Assembly (NCBI GenBank): GCA_016184445.1
Contig: JACPCT010000285.1
Location: 1 to 8,088, forward strand
Direction: 5' to 3'
Length of the DNA stretch: 8,088 bases
Source of the DNA: Candidatus Tectimicrobiota bacterium
GTDB lineage: Bacteria; UBA8248
Of the stretch, positions 1-6,372 are shown one piece after another (position 1 is the first letter of the stretch; every line of letters starts with the position of its first letter). The notes under the pieces were generated by a model that searched no databases, was not told where the DNA came from, and saw only the letters and a program-made list of their open reading frames with translations. A program made the translations under genes and the position numbers.

Positions 1-987
1 CCCCAGATGGGCCGCTCGCGCCCCCCCCTTGCGCAGGGAGGGGAGGGGGCTGCCGTCGAGATAGGCCCGGGCCGTGGCCGGGCTGGCGGCGAAGCGGTCG
101 GCCACGAAGGCGAGGGCCCTCAGGTGGCTGCGGTCGGCGGCGTCCAGTGGAAGGGGCAGGGGGCAGGGCCGCTCCGGGGGGATGCCCAGCCGGCTCAGGT
201 CAGGCAGCGAGAACCCATCGGGGAAGACGTCGAGGCGGAAGGCGCCCCTCCCGCCGCCCCCCTCCTGGGGCTTCACGAAAAACACCGTCTCGTCCCACTT
301 GCGCGCGAGCCGCTGGGCCTCCTCGAGGATGGCCCGGGCCGCCGCCGGGCCCTCGCCGTCCACCCCGATGGTGTGGTAGCGGGCGGCCAGGCGGGCGGGG
401 TGGCCGTTCGATCCCTGCGGGTGGCCGTTGAGGAGCTCGTAGGTGGTCTTCTTGTTGGAGAGCGGCCCCCCGGGCGCCGTGACGGGCCCGGGCACCACCA
501 CCACCCCCCGCTCGATCAGGGCCTCCGCCAGGTGGCTGTCGTAGAGGCTCCGCTGGGCCGTCTGGCTGAGGACGAGGGTCTCGCGGGGGGAGCGGGCCAC
601 CCGCGCCAGGAGCGCCTCGCGCCGGTTCAGCACCTGGACGGGGATGGCGGCGCCCCGCTCGGCGAGCCAGGCAGCGGCGGCGCGGGCGGTCTCGGGGGTC
701 AGGGGCATGCGGCTCGGCGAGCCGTCGAGGAGGAGGATCTCGCCCGGGAGGCGCCTCCAACCCTGCTTGCGCAGGCGCAGGTCGGCGAAGGCCTCCTCGC
801 GGGCGGCCCAGCCGTTCATCCGCTCGATCAGCTCCTCGGTCAGGTTGCTGGCGGAGCTGTCGAACTCACGGCTGACGCGGACGAGATCCCACTCGCCGCC
901 GCTCGCGTCCGGGCTGAGGCGGTAGAGGGAGAGGTCGCGGCGCAGGGGTCCGCGCGCGGTTTTCGAGGACTGAAAGGCGGCGCGCAC
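1..987 (-). CDS. ATP-grasp-like protein, C-terminus cut by the left window edge
   Basis: The minus-strand frame from a GTG at 987-985 stays open to base 1 (329 codons), so the C-terminal part lies outside. GAGG at 1000-997 stands 9 bases before the GTG and overlaps the stop of the upstream gene, which supports this start. The first ~80 residues are unrecognised. Residues ~83-170 alternate hydrophobic strands and helices (EILLLDGSP, ETLVLSQT, GVVVVPGPV) like a pre-ATP-grasp domain. SNKKTTYELL at 177-186 and FFVKPQEGGGGRGAFRL at 236-252 look like the lysine-containing strand and glycine-rich loop that clamp ATP in ATP-grasp enzymes; K239 would be the ATP-contacting lysine. The metal-binding Glu/Asn motif would lie beyond the edge, so activity cannot be judged. 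It is third in an operon with another ATP-grasp gene and a P-loop gene. Likely role: ATP-dependent carboxylate-amine (or thiol) ligase, substrate unknown. The coding frame is well supported; the family call is moderate. Confidence 0.6.
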   Translation of the reverse strand, partial: MRAAFQSSKTARGPLRRDLSLYRLSPDASGGEWDLVRVSREFDSSASNLTEELIERMNGWAAREEAFADLRLRKQGWRRLPGEILLLDGSPSRMPLTPETARAAAAWLAERGAAIPVQVLNRREALLARVARSPRETLVLSQTAQRSLYDSHLAEALIERGVVVVPGPVTAPGGPLSNKKTTYELLNGHPQGSNGHPARLAARYHTIGVDGEGPAAARAILEEAQRLARKWDETVFFVKPQEGGGGRGAFRLDVFPDGFSLPDLSRLGIPPERPCPLPLPLDAADRSHLRALAFVADRFAASPATARAYLDGSPLPSLRKGGARAAHLG

Positions 988-998
988 GGGCGAACGCC

Positions 999-2180
999 TC
1001 AGGCGATCACGCGCCGGCGCGACATGATGTGGCGGAGCACCCAGTCGGACAGGGCGCCGCCCGCCGTCTTGCCCCCGAGGGCGGAGAGCCCGCTCGGCGA
1101 GGTGCAGTTCACCACGGTCACGCCCGCCATGTGCTCGGCCTCGCGCCGCAGGGCCGCGTCGTTCGCCACGCGGCCGGAGATGAGGATGTCCTCATCCTCG
1201 ATCCCCATGTGGCTGCGGATCCAGTGCACGATGAGAGTCGAGCCCAGGGTGTCGCAAGCACAGATGACGAGACCCCGCCGGCGCAGCCAGCTAAGCAGCC
1301 AGGGGTCGGTGGCGGCGGCGACGCTGCCGTCCGCGCAGGGGGCGTCGGCCACCTCGGCCACCACGATCTCGCCGTGGAGGGCGGCGTGGCCGAGCAGGAG
1401 CCGGGCGCACCACCGGACCTCCTCTTTGGGGATCTCGAAGGTGGTGGCCAGGCCCGCGTCCACGAAGTCCCAGGCCAGGCGCGCCGAGTCGAAGAAGCCG
1501 GCGCCCCGGCCGTAGTTCACCCGCATCAGGTCGCGCATGCGGCCGGTCCCGGTCAGCTTGACGTAGGTGACGCGTATGCCCGCCGCCCGCAGCGAGAAGG
1601 CGAGCGAGGCGGCGCAGGTGGTCTTGCCCACCTCCATGTCCGAGCCCGTGACGAGCACCAGAGGGGTGCCCGGCGCCGAGTCCTCGTCTACGGGGACGCC
1701 CACCCCCGGGATCGAGATGAGGTCGCGCATGAGAGCGGGCCGTCCGCCGCGCTCCACCCCGCCCAGGATCCGGAGCTTGACCAGGGGGCGGTGGGGCTCG
1801 CTGCACAGGCCGGCGACGCCACCCACGTTCAGGAGATCCAGCTCCGCGCCGGGCGGCACCGGGCGGTCCGGCCCCCGGCCCGGGATGCCCCGGGTCGCGA
1901 AGCGCCCGCCCAGGGCCACCACCACCCGCGCGCCCGGTCCGAGGGGGACTTCCCGCGCCTGCCAGGCGTCGGACGAGCCGGAGAGGGGCTCGATCACCTC
2001 CAGGCGGTCCACGGCGCAGCCCTCGGGGGCGGAGGCCACCTCGGCCACGGCCACAGCGCCGCTCGCGAGCGGGGCGGGCAGGAGGGGGACTTCCCTTGCT
2101 TCCCTCGGGAGGGGCTCCGGGGCAAGGAAGAGCCCCCGGACCGTCGTGGCGAAATGGTCGACCTTGGTCGTCTCGGTCAC
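999..2180 (-). CDS. P-loop NTPase resembling dethiobiotin synthetase / DUF1611
   Basis: A 393-residue protein starting at GTG 2180-2178 and ending in TGA 1001-999. AGGAG at 2194-2190, overlapping the stop of the preceding gene, and a closer GAGGAAAG support the start. The first ~170 residues are a separate domain with no motif I recognise. At 179-188 GSDMEVGKTT is a Walker A loop of the dethiobiotin-synthetase (GTDxxVGKT) type, also seen in the C-terminal half of DUF1611 proteins. A hydrophobic strand EIVVAEVAD at 271-279 is in the place of Walker B. TGTGRMRD (210-217) and YGRGAGFFDS (223-232) may form the substrate pocket. There is no signal peptide or membrane segment, so it is cytoplasmic. 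Dethiobiotin synthetase forms a cyclic urea with ATP and CO2; some DUF1611 proteins have been linked to D-glutamate metabolism. Neither activity can be assigned here. The position between two ATP-grasp genes suggests a step in the same pathway, such as phosphorylation, carboxylation or ligation of a small molecule. Fold confident, function open. Confidence 0.7.
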   Translation of the reverse strand: MTETTKVDHFATTVRGLFLAPEPLPREAREVPLLPAPLASGAVAVAEVASAPEGCAVDRLEVIEPLSGSSDAWQAREVPLGPGARVVVALGGRFATRGIPGRGPDRPVPPGAELDLLNVGGVAGLCSEPHRPLVKLRILGGVERGGRPALMRDLISIPGVGVPVDEDSAPGTPLVLVTGSDMEVGKTTCAASLAFSLRAAGIRVTYVKLTGTGRMRDLMRVNYGRGAGFFDSARLAWDFVDAGLATTFEIPKEEVRWCARLLLGHAALHGEIVVAEVADAPCADGSVAAATDPWLLSWLRRRGLVICACDTLGSTLIVHWIRSHMGIEDEDILISGRVANDAALRREAEHMAGVTVVNCTSPSGLSALGGKTAGGALSDWVLRHIMSRRRVIA

Positions 2181-2192
2181 CTTTCCTCGCTC

Positions 2193-3629
2193 CTAACCCA
2201 GGCTGGAAAGCGAAAGCCTGCGGGTAAAACCCCGGACGGCCTCCCCGACCCAGGGGGCGATCCCCTTCACTTCCTCGTCATGGAGGGTGCCCAGCCCCTC
2301 CAGCTTGAAGAAGACCCCGCGGGGTTCCACCACCGTCCCCGGCCCGGGGGGAGAGCAAGTCAGGAAAATCTCCCCCGGCCCCTGCAGCCCGGAGAGCCGT
2401 TCCCCATCCCGCAGGAAGCTCGGGGAAGCGCCCAATTTACCATAAATCCCGGGGCTCAACGAAGAGCCCACCCGGAGGGGGGTGGGGCCCGTGTTCCGCA
2501 GGAGAAGCTGGAAGCCGGTGAGCCGGGGCCGGGCAAGCTCGGGGATCCAGCGCTGGGCCTCCTCCCCGGCGTCGAGTCCCAGGAAGCCAGCCAGATGCCA
2601 GAAGACGGTGGGGGGGGGGCCGCCCTCGCGCCGTTCCAGTTCGCTCAGGAGCTGGGTGGTCCCCAGCATCCGGGGGTTCAGCTCCAGGGCGTAGGCCTCC
2701 CCACCGTGGACGATGAAATCCACCCCGAAGATGCCCGTGTAGCCGGCCCCCGCCGCCCACTCGCCCACCTTCAGGGTGGAGGCCTCGATGCGGGCCTGGA
2801 CCGCCCGGGGGAGGCGGAGGTAGGCGCTGTAGTCGCTCCCGGCGTAGTCGAAGCGGTGCATGGCGCAGCCCTCCAGGCCGGTCACCATGACCGAGGGGTG
2901 GGACATCCACGCCCGGCCGCCGTAGATCAGGCCCGTCGCGCCCACGGCGGGCCCGGCGAGGAAGGCGCTCGCGATGACGGGAGCCTCCGGCCCCAGCTTC
3001 GCGGCCAGGCTCTCGCGGAGGCGGAGCAATTCCCCTGAAGTCTCGACGAGGTGGGTCTGGTTGCCCGAGGAGCCGATCCGCTCGGTGACGACAAAGGGCG
3101 TCCCCCACCGCTTGAGGAGTCCCGGCTCCAAGCCCTTCGCCTCGGTGATCTCCCCGGGGGGTACCATCAGCCCCCGCCGCTGGGCCTCCTCGCGGAAGGC
3201 GATCTTGTCGTCGAAGCGGGTCTTGAGGCCGAGGGGGTTGGCGAGGACCGAGAGGCGCCCGCCGCTCTCCCTGGCCAGGCGGGCCAGGAACTCGGTCGAG
3301 CGGTAGGGGACGATGAAGCGGGGAAGATCGTCCTGCCGCAGGAAGGCCCGCATCTCCTCCCCCAGGGGGCCGCCGTAGGCCTCGACGAGAGAGGTGTGGG
3401 TCCAGACGATGCGACGGCCACTGCCGCGCTCGACGGCGAAGTAGCGCAGGCGGGCGTCCCAGCGGGGCCCGTCGAGCCCCCAGTCGCAGGCGATGAGGAA
3501 CTCGAGCGGAAGGCATTCCTCCACGGCGATGGCGTCGGCGGCGCGCAGCCCCTGGAAGCCGAAGCGGGCGGAGGCGGGGGCGGCGGCCGCGAGGCGGCCG
3601 CGGAGGGTCTCGGCGGAGAATAGGGGCAA
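2193..3629 (-). CDS. ATP-grasp enzyme, probable carboxylate-amine ligase
   Basis: First gene of the leftward operon, ending in TAG 2195-2193. I choose TTG at 3629-3627 (478 residues) because AGGAGG at 3645-3640 precedes it and the promoter at 3722-3694 lies upstream. The frame is open to a GTG at 3752, but that codon has no ribosome binding site and lies upstream of the promoter. Residues 1-135 form a pre-ATP-grasp region. DDKIAFREEAQRRGLMVPPG at 140-159 is the typical entry to the ATP-binding domain. The glycine-rich loop ERIGSSGN (183-190) follows strand FVV, but the usual lysine after that strand is T182. FGVDFIV (301-307) and ALELNPRMLGTT (314-325) supply the Asp, Glu316 and Asn318 expected to bind magnesium. 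Residues ~365-478 form a C-terminal domain ending in GVFFKLEGLGTL, like the tail of PurK- or PylC-type enzymes. It probably couples ATP hydrolysis to amide-bond formation in the cytoplasm; substrates are unknown. A 10-base C run lies in codons 337-341. Confidence 0.8.
   Translation of the reverse strand: MPLFSAETLRGRLAAAAPASARFGFQGLRAADAIAVEECLPLEFLIACDWGLDGPRWDARLRYFAVERGSGRRIVWTHTSLVEAYGGPLGEEMRAFLRQDDLPRFIVPYRSTEFLARLARESGGRLSVLANPLGLKTRFDDKIAFREEAQRRGLMVPPGEITEAKGLEPGLLKRWGTPFVVTERIGSSGNQTHLVETSGELLRLRESLAAKLGPEAPVIASAFLAGPAVGATGLIYGGRAWMSHPSVMVTGLEGCAMHRFDYAGSDYSAYLRLPRAVQARIEASTLKVGEWAAGAGYTGIFGVDFIVHGGEAYALELNPRMLGTTQLLSELERREGGPPPTVFWHLAGFLGLDAGEEAQRWIPELARPRLTGFQLLLRNTGPTPLRVGSSLSPGIYGKLGASPSFLRDGERLSGLQGPGEIFLTCSPPGPGTVVEPRGVFFKLEGLGTLHDEEVKGIAPWVGEAVRGFTRRLSLSSLG
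3582..3603. repeat. 11-bp tandem repeat carrying two GCGGCCGC palindromes
   Basis: GGCGGCCGCGA (3582-3592) is followed directly by GGCGGCCGCGG (3593-3603). Each unit contains the 8-bp palindrome GCGGCCGC (3583-3590 and 3594-3601), so the transcript of the ATP-grasp gene can fold into a short, strong hairpin about 25-45 bases after its start codon. It encodes part of an alanine-rich stretch (residues ~9-16) and may simply reflect high GC content. Confidence 0.5.
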
Positions 3630-3639
3630 AGCGGTGGTG

Positions 3640-3645
3640 CCTCCT
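3640..3645 (-). promoter_or_regulatory. Shine-Dalgarno AGGAGG deciding a TTG start
   Basis: On the minus strand AGGAGG stands 10 bases before TTG 3629-3627, in frame with the ATP-grasp gene. It is the only strong ribosome binding site upstream of conserved-looking sequence. The spacing is a little long. It argues against the GTG at 3752. Confidence 0.65.
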
Positions 3646-3693
3646 GGCCGGGCGCGCGTGGTCCCCCGGCCGCTCCCGGGGAAAATTCGCGCG

Positions 3694-3722
3694 ATTCTAG
3701 GGGGATATCCCTCCTCCCGCAA
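3694..3722 (-). promoter_or_regulatory. Sigma-70-like promoter for the ATP-grasp operon
   Basis: On the minus strand, TTGCGG (3722-3717) and TAGAAT (3699-3694) are separated by exactly 17 bases. The -10 box matches TATAAT at five of six positions and the -35 box keeps TTG. Transcription would begin near 3687, giving a leader of about 58 bases before TTG 3629. The spacer carries a perfect palindrome GGGATATCCC (3702-3711), and TCGCGCGA (3687-3694) lies at the expected start site. Either could be a regulator site; no regulator gene is visible in the window. Confidence 0.6.
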
Positions 3723-3781
3723 ATCTCCCCCGGCGCGAACTCCTTTCGCCACAAGAAAGAGGGCGAAGAATCCCGGCCTGT

Positions 3782-3789
3782 GCTAGTAT
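3782..3789 (+). promoter_or_regulatory. Possible extended -10 promoter for the transporter operon
   Basis: TGCTAGTAT (3781-3789) has the TGn of an extended -10 followed by TAGTAT, which matches TATAAT at four of six positions. No convincing -35 lies 16-18 bases upstream. It sits about 55 bases before the first gene of the rightward operon, in the least GC-rich part of the region. A small inverted repeat, TCATC (3804-3808) and GATGA (3814-3818), lies just downstream. Weak evidence; the placement is the main support. Confidence 0.3.
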
Positions 3790-3827
3790 TCTGGCGCTTA
3801 ACGTCATCATGAGGATGAGAGGCGGAC

Positions 3828-3834
3828 AGGAGGA
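3828..3834 (+). promoter_or_regulatory. Shine-Dalgarno AGGAGGA of the DppC-like gene
   Basis: A full-strength AGGAGGA stands 11 bases before ATG 3846. It supports that start, although the spacing is slightly longer than the usual 5-9 bases. Confidence 0.7.
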
Positions 3835-3845
3835 CTTTCCCGCTT

Positions 3846-4760
3846 ATGGTCCGGCAGGAGGCCCTGGCACCTCCAGGCGAAGAACCCCCCGCGCCTGCCC
3901 CCGGGCGGGTGGGTCTGGGCCAGAGCCTCCGGCGCTACAAGACGGCGCTCGGAGGCCTGATCTTCCTTCTCCTGCTCCTGCTGACGGCCCTGGCGGCCCC
4001 CCTCGTCGCCCCCCACGATCCACACAGGGTGAGTATCGCCAGCCGCCTGAAGCCCGTCTTCTGGATGCGCGGCGGCGCCGTGACTCACCCCCTCGGCACG
4101 GACTCCCTGGGGCGCGACATCCTGAGCCGGCTCATCTACGGCGCGCGGGTCTCGATCCTGGTGGGCCTCGTCTCGGTGGCCATCTCGGGCGTAGTGGGGA
4201 TCACGCTGGGGCTCCTGGCCGGGTTCTTCGGGGGCAAGCTGGACGACCTCGTCATGGGGCTGGCGGAAGTCCAGCTGGCCTTCCCTTTTATCCTTTTGGC
4301 CATCACGGTGATGGCCGTGGTGGGGCCCGGGCTCTTCAACGTGATCACTGTGCTGGGTGTCAGCCGGTGGGTGGCCTATGGGAGGGTGGTGCGGGGGCAG
4401 GTGCTCACCGTGCGGGAAAAAGAGTTCGTCGAGGCGGCCCGCGCCCTGGGCTACCCCGTCCACAAGGTGCTGTTCTTCCAGATCCTGCCGAACATCACCT
4501 CCCCGCTCATCGTGATTGCCACCTTCGCGGTGGCGGGGAACATCATATCGGAGTCCTCGCTGAGCTTCCTGGGCCTGGGCGTGCCGACCTCCACCGTGAC
4601 GTGGGGGAGCATGCTCTCCGAGGGCAGGGAGTACCTGCGGGTCGCCTGGTGGCTGGCCACCTTTCCGGGCCTGGCCATCATGCTGACCGTGCTCAGCATC
4701 AATCTCATCGGAGATTGGCTCCGGGACTTCTTCGATCCGCGGCTGCGCGATCAGCCCTAG
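3846..4760 (+). CDS. Peptide/nickel-type ABC transporter permease, DppC/OppC family
   Basis: A 304-residue inner-membrane permease, the usual length for DppC/OppC proteins, from ATG 3846 to TAG 4758-4760. Residues 1-30 are a proline-rich cytoplasmic tail. The first membrane helix (about 35-55, a leucine run) belongs to the OppC N-terminal domain. HPLGTDSLGRDILSRLIYGA (81-100) is the family's conserved segment before the second helix. Further hydrophobic segments lie near 104-128, 147-172, 218-232 and 267-290. The EAA loop that docks the ATPase is present: EAARALG at 196-202 with ILPN at 213-216. It would pair with the DppB-like permease to form the channel for a peptide-like or other small solute. 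It is unusual in being first in its operon, ahead of the binding protein. The family is near certain; the substrate is not readable from sequence. Confidence 0.95.
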   Translation: MVRQEALAPPGEEPPAPAPGRVGLGQSLRRYKTALGGLIFLLLLLLTALAAPLVAPHDPHRVSIASRLKPVFWMRGGAVTHPLGTDSLGRDILSRLIYGARVSILVGLVSVAISGVVGITLGLLAGFFGGKLDDLVMGLAEVQLAFPFILLAITVMAVVGPGLFNVITVLGVSRWVAYGRVVRGQVLTVREKEFVEAARALGYPVHKVLFFQILPNITSPLIVIATFAVAGNIISESSLSFLGLGVPTSTVTWGSMLSEGREYLRVAWWLATFPGLAIMLTVLSINLIGDWLRDFFDPRLRDQP

Positions 4761-4782
4761 GCCCGTTGAGGGGGAATCATCC

Positions 4783-6345
4783 ATGTCCAGGAGACGCACC
4801 TTCGCCGCCCTGACCGCCCTGTGGGCCGCGCTGTCCCTCACGGGCTGCGGCAAGAGCGGCGCGAACCGGCCGCTCACCATCCTGGTCTCGGTCGAGGCGA
4901 ACACCCTGGATCCGCACTTCGCCACCTCCACCATCGAGTGGACCATCCTCATGAACGTGCAGGAGCCCCTGGTCGCCCGCGCGGACGACATGCGGGGGGT
5001 CCCCGCCCTCGCGGAGCGCTGGGAGGTGGACGCCTCGCAGAAGGTGTGGACCTTCCACCTGCGCAAGGGGGTGAAGTTCACGAACGGGGAGCCCCTCGAC
5101 GCCCGGGCGGTCAGGTACACCTTCGAGCGGATGCGGGACAAGAAGCTCCGCACCCGGATCACGGTGCCCGGCCGCATCGCCCTGGAGAGGGTGGAGGAGG
5201 TGGACGCCCACACCGTGCGCCTCCACACCCGGACGCCCATCGCGATCGTCCCGGTCTGGCTGGTCAACGCCTTCATCCTCCCTCCCAAGTACTACGCCGC
5301 CACCCCGCTCAAGGAGGTCCTCTCCAAGCCGGTGGGGACGGGCCCCTACAAGGTGGCCGAGTGGGTGAAGGACGGTCACATCCGGATGGAGGCGAACGGG
5401 GAGTGGTGGAAGGGGAGGCCGAAGATTCCCGCCGTGGTGTGGCGGCCGGTGCCCGAGGCCTCGGCCCGCCTGGCGGAGCTCGAGGCTGGGGGCGCCGACC
5501 TCGTCACCAACATCACCTCCGATCAGGCCAACCTCATCGCCCGCCAGAAGAAGGGCTTCAAGATCTTCAGCGTACAGGGCGGCCGCCGGGTGTACATCGG
5601 CATCCGGACGGACTGGCGCGTGTTCGGCGACGTACGGGTACGCCGCGCATTGAACCACGCCGTGAACTTTGAGCTCATCGCCAAGAAGTTTCTTGTGGGT
5701 CATGGCACGCGGATGGCGAGCGTCGTGCTGCCCCCCAACGCGAACCCGGACGTGAAGCCCTACGCCTATGACCCGGCGAAAGCCAAGGCCCTCCTCGCCG
5801 AGGCCGGCCTGAAGGATGCGGACGGGGACGGGGTGCTTGAAGCGAACGGCCAGCCCCTCCGGCTCAAGCTGGACGTGCCCTCGGCGCGCTACCTCCAGGG
5901 TATGGAAATCTCGGAGGCCGTCGCCGCCGACCTGCGCGCCGTGGGCATCCACGTCGAGGTCCAGCCCCTGGAGTGGTCGGTCTTCCTCTCGAACCGCCGG
6001 AAGAAGATACTCTCCCCGCTCTACCTCCATGGCTTCAGTTCCGCCTTCAACGAGGAGACGGACCTGGGGGTGCTCCGGCCCTCCCTGTTCGCCAACCTGA
6101 CGGCCTGGAACCATCCCTTGTTCGTCGCCTCCTACCGCGACCTGCGCACGGCGTTCGGCGCCGAGGCGAGGAAGAAGCTCAGCTACGATCTTCAGGCCCT
6201 GATCCGCGACGAGGCGCCCTGGATCTTCCTGTGGAACCAGTACGACTTCTTCGCCGGGAGCGCCCGGGTCGAGTGGAAGCCGCGCGCCGACGAGCGCATC
6301 TTCGTCCCGGCCATCCAGATGAAGGAAGCGAAGCCGGCCACGTAG
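4783..6345 (+). CDS. Family-5 extracellular solute-binding lipoprotein (peptide/oligopeptide type)
   Basis: A 520-residue protein from ATG 4783 to TAG 6343-6345, 22 bases after the permease gene, with GAGGGGG at 4768-4774 as ribosome binding site. The N-terminus has a positive head (SRRR), a hydrophobic stretch and a lipobox LTGC with C22 as the lipidated residue, so it is anchored on the outer face of the cytoplasmic membrane or in the periplasm. Family-5 (SBP_bac_5) marks follow in order: NTLDPHF (40-46), LAERWEVD (76-83), WTFHLRKGVKFTNGEPLDA (89-107) and GTGPYKVAEW (185-194). Length is normal. Relatives bind di- and oligopeptides, nickel, glutathione or opine-like compounds and hand them to the DppB/DppC channel; the ligand here cannot be read. 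The downstream DppB-like frame is the same frame, separated from this gene only by the TAG. No frameshift is seen. Confidence 0.95.
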   Translation: MSRRRTFAALTALWAALSLTGCGKSGANRPLTILVSVEANTLDPHFATSTIEWTILMNVQEPLVARADDMRGVPALAERWEVDASQKVWTFHLRKGVKFTNGEPLDARAVRYTFERMRDKKLRTRITVPGRIALERVEEVDAHTVRLHTRTPIAIVPVWLVNAFILPPKYYAATPLKEVLSKPVGTGPYKVAEWVKDGHIRMEANGEWWKGRPKIPAVVWRPVPEASARLAELEAGGADLVTNITSDQANLIARQKKGFKIFSVQGGRRVYIGIRTDWRVFGDVRVRRALNHAVNFELIAKKFLVGHGTRMASVVLPPNANPDVKPYAYDPAKAKALLAEAGLKDADGDGVLEANGQPLRLKLDVPSARYLQGMEISEAVAADLRAVGIHVEVQPLEWSVFLSNRRKKILSPLYLHGFSSAFNEETDLGVLRPSLFANLTAWNHPLFVASYRDLRTAFGAEARKKLSYDLQALIRDEAPWIFLWNQYDFFAGSARVEWKPRADERIFVPAIQMKEAKPAT

Positions 6346-6372
6346 GGCCGCGCCGTCCTGGTCATCGCCGGC

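Larger units (their letters stand above)
3630..3845. other. Divergent intergenic control region
   Basis: A stretch of 216 bases between the TTG of the leftward ATP-grasp gene and the ATG of the rightward permease gene, if the TTG start is right. It is less GC-rich than its flanks, with AT-rich patches at 3681-3699 and 3741-3806. It holds the leftward sigma-70-like promoter, the palindromes GGGATATCCC and TCGCGCGA, and the weak rightward -10. I see no small gene, terminator or riboswitch in it. Confidence 0.7.

Noticed and set aside
200..760. Minus-strand frame of 186 codons within the third leftward gene
   Set aside because: It is out of frame with the continuous 329-codon frame that shows alternating strands and helices and an ATP-grasp-like loop. 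Its own product is Arg/Pro/Gly-rich shadow sequence.
7..3038. Long plus-strand open frames (502 and 669 codons) across the left half
   Set aside because: They lie opposite three minus-strand genes with recognisable motifs and ribosome binding sites. Their translations are low-complexity Gly/Ala/Arg/Pro sequence, as expected from the stop-poor antisense frames of GC-rich DNA.
3630..3752. GTG at 3752 as the start of the ATP-grasp gene
   Set aside because: It has no ribosome binding site, it would lie upstream of the promoter, and the extra 41 residues are Gly/Arg-rich without structure. TTG 3629 behind AGGAGG fits better.
3804..3818. Small inverted repeat TCATC/GATGA as an operator or terminator
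   Set aside because: Five-base arms with no following T run are too short to tell from chance; mentioned only as context for the weak promoter.
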